Below are positions 1-4,580 of a DNA stretch of 5,206 bases, one piece after another. The stretch is from NCBI GenBank assembly GCA_050697155.1, contig JBOGZD010000154.1:1-5206 (forward strand). The letters run 5' to 3'. The notes under the pieces were generated by a model. The model saw only the letters and a program-made list of their open reading frames with translations, had not been told where the DNA came from and ran no database searches. The position numbers and the translations under genes were made by a program. How positions within the stretch are numbered: position 1 is the first letter of the stretch; each line of letters starts with the position of its first letter. The stretch comes from JBOGZD01 sp050697155 (GTDB lineage Bacteria; Actinomycetota; Thermoleophilia; Solirubrobacterales; 70-9).

Positions 1-95
1 CTGAGCCGTTCGAGTGGGACTTCACCCGCCACGACCTGCGCGCCCTGATGGCGCGCCTCTCAGAGCGCGAGCCTCAACTACGGTTGGTCGCCTGA
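1..95 (+). CDS. C-terminal end of a probable IS630-type transposase (5' part outside window)
   Basis: Only the last 30 codons are visible, read from position 3 to the TGA at 93-95. The peptide begins EPFEWDFTRHDLRALMARL and ends in LRLVA. A short segment of the form (P)F-x-W-x-F-T-x-x-D-L-x-x-L-x-x-R-L is what I recall at the extreme C terminus of many IS630-family DDE transposases, after the catalytic domain. That recognition comes from memory of the family, and 30 residues is little to go on. No catalytic residue is inside the window, so whether the element is intact cannot be judged. The last codons (tca, caa, cta, ttg) are less GC-biased than those of the genes that follow, which would suit a mobile element. 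The junction downstream holds CTAG motifs, the target type known for IS630. Alternatively it is the tail of an unrelated host protein. Confidence 0.5.
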   Translation, partial: EPFEWDFTRHDLRALMARLSEREPQLRLVA

Positions 96-144
96 TGGTC
101 GAACGAACTTACGGACGGCAGTACTAGTTCTAGCTTCTAGCGGA
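96..144. other. Junction between the transposase-like tail and fdhD, with three CTAG motifs
   Basis: This 49-base gap is AT-richer than its surroundings. CTAG occurs at 124-127, 130-133 and 137-140, and the hexamer TTCTAG is repeated at 128-133 and 135-140. The first CTAG lies in the palindrome ACTAGT (123-128). IS630-family elements are known to insert at TA dinucleotides, often within CTAG, so one end of the element could lie here. I cannot define the terminal inverted repeat because the other end is outside the window. I see no convincing -35/-10 pair for fdhD and no Shine-Dalgarno sequence in front of the ATG at 145. Confidence 0.35.
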
Positions 145-927
145 ATGAGTAGTGAAGGCGAGCGGCCCGAGCCCGAGGCGGCGCGGATGCTGGCGAGCGT
201 CGAGCTCGACGGCACCGTCGACCAGGTCGCGGTCGAGGAGCCGCTCGAGATCCGCGTGGAGGGCGAGCCGATCGCGGTCACCATGCGGACTCCCGGCGAC
301 GACGAGGAGCTGGCGCTCGGATTCCTGCACGGCGAGGGTCTGATCGACGGACCGCGCCGGGCGGCGCCGCCCGCGGACCTGGCGGCAAACGCGGTCGAGG
401 TCGGGGGGCCGCTGCTCGGCGACCCCGGCGCCCGCCGCTTCTACACGACCTCGTCCTGCGGCGTCTGCGGCAAGGGCGCCCTGGAGCAGGTCGCGGTGCA
501 CGCGCCGGCGCTGCCGGAGGGCCCGCGGGTCTCCCGCTCGCTGCTCGCCGGCCTCCCCGAGCGACTCGCCCAGCCCGCCTTCGAGCGCAGCGGCGGGCTG
601 CACGCCACGGGTCTCTTCGAGGCGGGCGGCGAGCTCGTCTGCGCCCGTGAGGACGTCGGCCGCCACAACGCTATGGACAAGGTGATCGGGCGGGCGCTGC
701 GCGATGGGCTCGTGCCCCTGCACGGAAAGCTCCTCTGCGTCAGCGGGAGGCTGGCGTTCGAGCTCGTCCAGAAGGCCGCGGTCGCCGGCTGTCCGATCCT
801 GGTCGGCGTCGGCGCCCCCACCTCGCTCGCGGTCGAGCTCGCCCGCGACCGCGGCATGACGCTGTGCGGCTTCGCCCGCGGCGGCGAGGTGAACGTCTAC
901 TCCGGCTCCGAGCGGGTCTCGTCGTAG
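145..927 (+). CDS. fdhD: Formate dehydrogenase accessory sulfurtransferase FdhD
   Basis: FdhD passes sulfur from a cysteine desulfurase (IscS in E. coli) to the molybdenum or tungsten bis-MGD cofactor of formate dehydrogenase, in the cytoplasm; without it the enzyme is inactive. The 260-residue product has the family landmarks in order: VAVEEPLEIRVEG (about 28-40), the GDDEELALGFLHGEGLI segment (51-67), the sulfur-relay CxxC loop TTSSCGVCGKG with Cys105 and Cys108, EDVGRHNAMDKVIG (169-182), CVSGRLAFELVQKAAVAG (198-215), APTSLAVELA (224-233) and GGEVNVY (246-252). Length is normal for the family. Start choice is uncertain: the ATG at 145 has no ribosome site, while the in-frame ATG at 187 (Met15) has GAGG at 175-178 and gives an N terminus (MLASVELDGT) close to typical homologues. 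No formate dehydrogenase gene is in view. The gene sits beside a possible insertion sequence and faces the next gene tail to tail. Confidence 0.95.
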   Translation: MSSEGERPEPEAARMLASVELDGTVDQVAVEEPLEIRVEGEPIAVTMRTPGDDEELALGFLHGEGLIDGPRRAAPPADLAANAVEVGGPLLGDPGARRFYTTSSCGVCGKGALEQVAVHAPALPEGPRVSRSLLAGLPERLAQPAFERSGGLHATGLFEAGGELVCAREDVGRHNAMDKVIGRALRDGLVPLHGKLLCVSGRLAFELVQKAAVAGCPILVGVGAPTSLAVELARDRGMTLCGFARGGEVNVYSGSERVSS

Positions 928-934
928 AGCCCGC
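912..934. terminator. Hairpin across the fdhD stop codon, between convergent genes (possible weak terminator)
   Basis: GCGGG (912-916), a bulged T917 and CTC (918-920) pair with GAG (927-929) and CCCGC (930-934), giving an eight-pair GC-rich stem with a six-base loop GTCGTA. The stem includes the TAG stop of fdhD (925-927). It lies between fdhD and the convergent SDR gene that ends at 955. Neither strand has a T-tract after the stem, so it is not a canonical intrinsic terminator. It may slow polymerase from both sides or may be chance in GC-rich DNA. Confidence 0.3.
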
Positions 935-954
935 CGACCCGCCCGTGGCGCCGT

Positions 955-1791
955 TCATGCGACCGCCGCGCCGACCAGGCGCTCGCTGAGCGCCCACAGG
1001 CGCGTCCGCGCATCGTCGTCATAGGCCTGCGGGTCGGCGGCTGCCTCGCTCTGGCGGTCGAAGAAACGCCCGCTCACGCCCTCGAGCCCGGGGTCGACCG
1101 CGAGCCGGGCGACGGCGGCGGTTCCGGTCTCGAGCGTGTCGATGGAGCGGCCCGCCTCCTCGAGCACGATCTTGGTCGGCATGAAGGTCGCCGGGTGCAG
1201 GCTGTTCGCGGTCACCTCGTTCGGCGGGACGCGGCGAGAGAGCTCGATCGCGTGCATGATCTGGGCCAGCTTGCTCTGCCCGTAGGCCCGAACGCCCGCG
1301 TAGCCGTGGGTCAGCATCGGATCGTCGAATTCGATCGGCTGCTGGCCGAGCGAGGCGACGTTGACGATCCGTGCCGGGGCGCTTCGGCGCAGGAGCCGCA
1401 GCAGCCGCTCCGTGAGCAAGAAGCCGGCCAGGTAGTTGACCGCGAAGCGCAGCTCGTAGCCGTCGCGACTCTCCTGGCGATTCCGGCTCTCGGGGAGCCC
1501 GGAGCCGATGCCGGCGTTGTTGATCAGGACGTGGAGCCTCGCTTGGGAGCCCTCGACCTCGTCGGCGAGCCGCCGAACCTGGGCCAGATCGGCGAGATCG
1601 GCCACGTGTGGCTCGACCCGCTCGTTTCCGGTCGAGTCGCGGATCTCCGAGGCTGTGCGCGCGGTCCGTCCCGGGTCGCGCCCGTGCACGAGCACGCCGG
1701 CTCCGAGCCCCGCCAGGTGAGCGGCGACACTGCGGCCGAGGCCATCGGTCGCCCCGGTGATCAGGACCGTGGTGTCCTCGATCGGTCTCAT
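955..1791 (-). CDS. Short-chain dehydrogenase/reductase (SDR family), last gene of the minus-strand operon
   Basis: This is a 278-residue cytosolic NAD(P)-dependent oxidoreductase of the classical SDR type, and the substrate is unknown. The Rossmann motif TGATDGLG is at 12-19 and NNAG at 91-94. The catalytic tetrad looks complete: Asn119 (FAVNY), Ser147 (VNVAS, where most homologues have VNVSS), and Tyr170 and Lys174 in YGQSK. The layout from SKLAQIMHAIELSRR through VTANSLHPATFMPT resembles the retinol dehydrogenase/WWOX-like branch, which acts on varied carbonyls and alcohols. HGRDP after beta-2 (Arg38) hints at NADP(H) preference, but weakly. The ATG start (1789-1791) overlaps the TGA of the upstream flavoprotein gene by four bases (ATGA), so translation is probably coupled. 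The open frame continues upstream, but that part is an antiframe of the flavoprotein gene. Association with the operon suggests work on a carbonyl or hydroxyacid-related compound (inference). Confidence 0.9.
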   Translation of the reverse strand: MRPIEDTTVLITGATDGLGRSVAAHLAGLGAGVLVHGRDPGRTARTASEIRDSTGNERVEPHVADLADLAQVRRLADEVEGSQARLHVLINNAGIGSGLPESRNRQESRDGYELRFAVNYLAGFLLTERLLRLLRRSAPARIVNVASLGQQPIEFDDPMLTHGYAGVRAYGQSKLAQIMHAIELSRRVPPNEVTANSLHPATFMPTKIVLEEAGRSIDTLETGTAAVARLAVDPGLEGVSGRFFDRQSEAAADPQAYDDDARTRLWALSERLVGAAVA

Positions 1792-3203
1792 AGCCGCGCG
1801 AGCTTCTTCCCGGGGTTGAGCAGGCCCTTCGGATCGAAGCTGCGCTTGATCTCCTCGTGCAGGCGCAGCGCCGGCTCCGGCCACTGCCGCGCGAGCTCGC
1901 CGCGCTTGACCCAGCCGACCCCGTGCTCGCCCGAGATCGAGCCTCCGAGCCGGACGGCGAGTCCGAACAACTCGTCGGCGGCGCGGGCGGCACGGCTCAG
2001 CTCCTCCGGGTCGTCGCGCCCAAGGAGGAAGGTCGCATGCAGGTTGCCGTCGCCGGCGTGGCCCCACGAGCATGCCTCCAGCCCGTGGGCGCGACCGATC
2101 GCCAAGACCTGCTCGATCGCCTCTCCGAGCCGCTCGACCGGGACGACGATGTCCTCGGACGCCTTGCCGCCGCGCAGCGCGGTGACCGCCACCGAGACGC
2201 CGTCGCGCCATCGCCACACGGACTCGATCTCGGAGCGCTCGGTCGGGGCCACCACGGCGAGGGCTCCCGGCTCGATCGCCTCGATCAGCTCAGCCCGAAC
2301 CCGCGCCGCCTCCTCGACCGAGCCGTCTGCCTCGGCGAGGACCATGAACGCGGCTTCGTCGGGCAACGGGCTCGGGAAGGAGGGGCCGGCGGCGACCAGC
2401 GTTCCGGCGTCGGCAAACTCGAGCGCCGCCGGCACGGACCCGCTCTCGAGCACCCGGGCGATCGCCTCTGTGCCGCGCGGGATGTCAGGCAGGAAGGCGA
2501 CCACCGGCAGGGTCGCCGCGGGCGCCGGCAGCAGGCGCAGCCACGCGGAGGTGACGATCCCCAGCGTCCCCTCCGAGCCGACCATCAGGCCGCGAAGGTC
2601 ATAGCCGGCGACGTCCTTGCGGATCGGCCCCCCAACCCGAACGACCTCACCGGGCGGGACGACCGCCTCGAGGCCGGTCACCCAGGCCCCGGTGACCCCG
2701 TACTTGAACGTGTGCGGTCCGCCGGCGTTGGTGGCGATGTTGCCGCCGATGTGCGACTGCTCCGCCGCCCCGGGATCGGGCGGGAACATGAGCCCGTTCT
2801 CGCGCGCCACGCGGCGGACGGTGGCGGTGCGCACGCCGGCCTCGACCTGCATCCGCCACAGGCCCGGGTCGAAGTCGAGCACCCCGCTCATCCGCTCGAG
2901 GCTGACCACGACGCCGCCCTCGACCGGCACGGCACCGCCCGCGAATCCGGTTCCCCCGCCGCGGGGCACGATCGCCACATCGTGGTCGTAGCACCAGCCG
3001 ACGACCTCGGCCACCTGCTCGGTGGTTGCCGGAAGCGCCACGGCGTCGGCGCGGCCGTGTAGTCCGCGGCCCTCGGTCTCGTCGCCGAGATATCCCGCCG
3101 AGTCGCCGCCGAGGACCGCGTCGCCGCCGAGGATCGCGGCGAGCGCGCGCCTCGTGCCCTCGACCCCTCCCGGGCCGAGCACCGTCGCGCGCTTGGCGCC
3201 CAC
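1788..3203 (-). CDS. GlcD-type FAD-linked oxidase: D-2-hydroxyacid (glycolate/D-lactate) dehydrogenase
   Basis: This is a 471-residue flavoprotein of the VAO/PCMH group (COG0277 type) that oxidises a 2-hydroxyacid such as D-lactate or glycolate to the 2-oxoacid. The N-terminal FAD-binding domain (about 50-225) shows VPRGGGTGFAGG (79-90), PPDPGA (141-146), IGGNIATNAGG (152-162), KYG (167-169), RKDVAGYDL (195-203) and GSEGTLGIVT (209-218). The C-terminal substrate domain shows EDIVVP (350-355), WGHAGDGNLH (380-389), SGEHGVG (424-430) and the closing FDPKGLLNPGKK (456-467). Length fits single-chain GlcD or Dld relatives. There is no cysteine-rich iron-sulfur domain, and no GlcE or GlcF partner is in view, so the electron acceptor is unknown. 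The GTG start at 3203-3201 shares one base with the TAG of the upstream DJ-1 gene; an upstream ATG at 3284 would overlap that gene and adds a non-conserved, arginine-rich stretch. D-2-hydroxyglutarate or another hydroxyacid is also possible. Confidence 0.92.
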   Translation of the reverse strand: MGAKRATVLGPGGVEGTRRALAAILGGDAVLGGDSAGYLGDETEGRGLHGRADAVALPATTEQVAEVVGWCYDHDVAIVPRGGGTGFAGGAVPVEGGVVVSLERMSGVLDFDPGLWRMQVEAGVRTATVRRVARENGLMFPPDPGAAEQSHIGGNIATNAGGPHTFKYGVTGAWVTGLEAVVPPGEVVRVGGPIRKDVAGYDLRGLMVGSEGTLGIVTSAWLRLLPAPAATLPVVAFLPDIPRGTEAIARVLESGSVPAALEFADAGTLVAAGPSFPSPLPDEAAFMVLAEADGSVEEAARVRAELIEAIEPGALAVVAPTERSEIESVWRWRDGVSVAVTALRGGKASEDIVVPVERLGEAIEQVLAIGRAHGLEACSWGHAGDGNLHATFLLGRDDPEELSRAARAADELFGLAVRLGGSISGEHGVGWVKRGELARQWPEPALRLHEEIKRSFDPKGLLNPGKKLARL

Positions 3204-3796
3204 TATGCGGCGGCCGTAACGCCCTCGGGGTCTGCCTCGACCGGAGCGCTCTCCCTGAGCAGGCGGATGAACTCGCGCATCCACTCGGGATGGTCGGGCC
3301 AGGCGCGTCCGGAGACCATCAGGCCGTCGACCACCCCGGCGCCGTCGACGAACTCCGCTCCGGCGGCGGCAACGTCGGGCTCGAGCGCCGGGTATGCGGC
3401 GCTGCGGCGGCCCTCGAGGACGCCGGCGGCGGCGAGCGCCAGCGGTGCGTGACAGAGCTGCGCGACCGGCCGCTCGGAGTCGAAGAAGTGGCGGATGATG
3501 CGCTGGGCGTCGGCGTCGTTGCGGATGTACTCGGGCGCCCGGCCGCCGGGGACGACCAGGGCGGCGTAGTCGTCGGGGTCGACGTCCGCGAAGGCGATGT
3601 CCGCATCCCAGGTGTAACCCGGCTTCTCCGTGTACGTGTCGAAGTCGTCGACGAAGTCGTGGACGACGAACTGGAGCTTCTTCTTCGAGGGCGCGGCGAT
3701 CTCGACCTCATAGCCCTCCTCGAGCAGGCGCTGGTACGGGTACATCACCTCGAGCGATTCGGCCGCGTCGCCGGTCAGGATCAGGATCTTGGGCAT
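3203..3796 (-). CDS. DJ-1/PfpI family protein, glyoxalase III/deglycase-like; first gene of the operon
   Basis: A 197-residue single-domain protein of the DJ-1/PfpI superfamily. The nucleophile elbow is AQLCHAP (112-118), with Cys115 followed by His116. The acidic partner is expected in GDAAESLEVMYP, where Glu13 and Glu16 are candidates. The segment HDF...DTYTEKPGY (46-61) together with VVPGGRAPEY (81-90) and VVDGLMVSG (155-163) resembles, from memory, the plant DJ-1D/glyoxalase III branch more than PfpI proteases. Members of that branch convert methylglyoxal or glyoxal to lactate or glycolate without glutathione; reported protein deglycase activity is disputed. Having a 2-hydroxyacid dehydrogenase as the next gene fits that activity. 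It starts at ATG 3796-3794 with AGGAGG seven bases upstream and is read from a strong promoter. No signal peptide is seen, so it is cytoplasmic. A chaperone or amidohydrolase role is an alternative. Confidence 0.9.
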   Translation of the reverse strand: MPKILILTGDAAESLEVMYPYQRLLEEGYEVEIAAPSKKKLQFVVHDFVDDFDTYTEKPGYTWDADIAFADVDPDDYAALVVPGGRAPEYIRNDADAQRIIRHFFDSERPVAQLCHAPLALAAAGVLEGRRSAAYPALEPDVAAAGAEFVDGAGVVDGLMVSGRAWPDHPEWMREFIRLLRESAPVEADPEGVTAAA

Positions 3797-3803
3797 GGCA
3801 TCT

Positions 3804-3809
3804 CCTCCT
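3804..3809 (-). promoter_or_regulatory. Shine-Dalgarno sequence of the DJ-1 gene
   Basis: On the minus strand this reads AGGAGG, a full match to the anti-Shine-Dalgarno core, seven bases before the ATG. It is the only strong ribosome site in the window and fixes the start of the operon's first gene. The two downstream genes have none of this quality and overlap their upstream neighbour. Confidence 0.9.
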
Positions 3810-3811
3810 GG

Positions 3812-3824
3812 GTTCGGATCGAAC
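3812..3824. repeat. Short perfect inverted repeat in the operon leader
   Basis: GTTCG (3812-3816), GAT, CGAAC (3820-3824) is a perfect 5-base inverted repeat with a 3-base centre. With the predicted start of transcription at about 3824-3826, it covers roughly the first 13 transcribed bases of the operon mRNA, just before the ribosome site. It could be a second operator or a small 5' hairpin that protects the message. It is short enough to be chance. Confidence 0.35.
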
Positions 3825-3841
3825 GTCTTTCAGTATAGGTA

Positions 3842-3852
3842 TTGTCTGATAA
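3842..3852. promoter_or_regulatory. Probable GntR/FCD operator in the promoter spacer
   Basis: TTGTCTGATAA matches five of the six fixed positions of the FadR/FCD-type consensus TNGTNNNACNA; only C-to-T at position 9 differs. It lies within the spacer of the minus-strand promoter and overlaps a possible plus-strand -10 (GATAAT, 3848-3853), so a bound repressor could silence both the operon and its own gene. A related inverted half, CAGACCA at 3862-3868, mirrors TTGTCTG at 3842-3848 with one mismatch and an offset of 20 bases, about two helical turns, and may be a second contact. The regulator is inferred to be the adjacent GntR protein. Confidence 0.6.
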
Positions 3853-3853
3853 T
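3848..3853 (+). promoter_or_regulatory. Possible -10 element for the GntR gene
   Basis: GATAAT matches five of six bases of the sigma-70 -10 consensus on the plus strand. Transcription would start near 3860, leaving a leader of only about nine bases before the ATG at 3869. I see no good -35 at 16-18 bases upstream (GTCTTT at 3825-3830 is poor), so this is weak or depends on an activator. It overlaps the probable operator, which would permit autorepression. Confidence 0.4.
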
Positions 3854-3868
3854 CTGTCAAGCAGACCA

Positions 3869-4576
3869 ATGGCGTTCCAGCAGATAGTCAAGGAGCCCGT
3901 CTACGTCCAGGTCGCCGAGCAGCTACGCGAGGCGATCCTGCGTGGCGAGCTCGCCCCCGGCGAGGCGCTGCCGACCGAGCGCGAGCTCTCGGAGTCGTTC
4001 GGCGCCAGCCGCGCATCGGTGCGCGAGGCGCTGCGGGCGCTCCAGGCCCAGGGCTTCGTCGACGGCGGTGGCGCCCCGGCGCGAACCGTCGTCGCCGACG
4101 AGCTCGGCCCCGGCACCCGCGACGCCCTGGTCAACATGCTGCGGCTCGTCCGGGTGCCGCTCGAGGACCTGCTCGAGCTGCGGATCCTGGTGGAAGCCGC
4201 GGCGCTCCGCCGCGCCGCGGGCCAGCCCGAGCCGGACCGGCTCGCCGAGGCCAAGGCGGCGGTGCAGGCGATGCGGCAGCCGGGGCTCACGGTCGAGCGC
4301 TACGACGAGCTCGACGTCCAATTCCACGTCGCGCTCGTGCGGGCGTCGGGGAACGAGGCAATGCACCTGGTGATGCTGGCGGTCCGCGACGCCGTCTCCC
4401 GCCACCTGCTCGACGCCCTGCTTGCCGGCACCGACCGGGAGGCCACGTTCGCGCGCCTCACGGGCGAGCACGCCGACATCCTCGGCGCCGTCGAGGCGGG
4501 CGATGGCGAGCGCGCGGCGGAGCTCGACGAGCGCCACATCCGCCGCTTCTACCAGGAGCGGAAGCCACCGGGCTGA
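3869..4576 (+). CDS. GntR-family transcriptional regulator, FadR/FCD subfamily
   Basis: A 235-residue DNA-binding regulator. The N-terminal winged helix (about 9-75) contains YVQVAEQLREAILRGELAPG, LPTERELSESFGASRASVREALRAL (34-58) and QGFVD. The C-terminal all-helical FCD domain (about 90-230) senses a small carboxylate. Its metal-binding set is intact: Asp149 and His153 in DVQFH, His201 in EHADI and His223 in ERHIRRF. Metal-containing FCD proteins bind organic acids, and the family includes lactate-responsive LldR and glycolate-responsive GlcC, in keeping with the divergent flavoprotein operon. The start is set at ATG 3869 (MAFQQIVKEP) because this N terminus is typical; the in-frame TTG at 3842 lies inside the operator and would add nine uninformative residues. 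No Shine-Dalgarno is seen before the ATG, and the leader may be very short. It probably represses the divergent operon and itself, with relief by the substrate or product. Confidence 0.92.
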   Translation: MAFQQIVKEPVYVQVAEQLREAILRGELAPGEALPTERELSESFGASRASVREALRALQAQGFVDGGGAPARTVVADELGPGTRDALVNMLRLVRVPLEDLLELRILVEAAALRRAAGQPEPDRLAEAKAAVQAMRQPGLTVERYDELDVQFHVALVRASGNEAMHLVMLAVRDAVSRHLLDALLAGTDREATFARLTGEHADILGAVEAGDGERAAELDERHIRRFYQERKPPG

Positions 4577-4580
4577 TTCG

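Larger units (their letters stand above)
3832..3860 (-). promoter_or_regulatory. Near-consensus sigma-70 promoter of the DJ-1/GlcD/SDR operon
   Basis: On the minus strand the -35 box is TTGACA (3860-3855), a perfect match. The spacer is exactly 17 bases (3854-3838). The -10 box is TATACT (3837-3832), five of six bases of TATAAT. Transcription should begin near 3824-3826, leaving a leader of about 30 bases with AGGAGG before the ATG at 3796. The region is much more AT-rich than the surrounding DNA. So strong a core promoter would need a repressor to be regulated, and a GntR-type site lies in its spacer. Confidence 0.85.

Noticed and set aside
130..723. Minus-strand open frame of 197 codons opposite fdhD
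   Set aside because: It is antisense to a fully conserved FdhD and its product is low-complexity.
1792..2217. N-terminal extension of the SDR frame to 420 residues
   Set aside because: The extra part overlaps the end of the flavoprotein gene in another frame and is Arg/Gly/Ala-rich. The ATG at 1791 starts a standard SDR N terminus five residues before the first beta strand.
1195..2604. Long plus-strand open frame (469 codons) opposite the SDR and flavoprotein genes
   Set aside because: It lies antisense to two genes with complete family motifs. Its product is rich in Arg, Ser and Pro with no recognisable domain, as expected for an antiframe in GC-rich DNA.
1857..3062. Second long plus-strand open frame (401 codons) opposite the flavoprotein
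   Set aside because: The product is low-complexity and rich in Arg, Gly, Asp and His, with no family motif; it is explained by codon bias of the gene on the other strand.
3026..3838. Plus-strand open frame of 270 codons opposite the DJ-1 gene
   Set aside because: It is antisense to a gene with clear catalytic motifs, runs through the operon promoter, and has an Arg/Val/Gly-rich composition without a domain.
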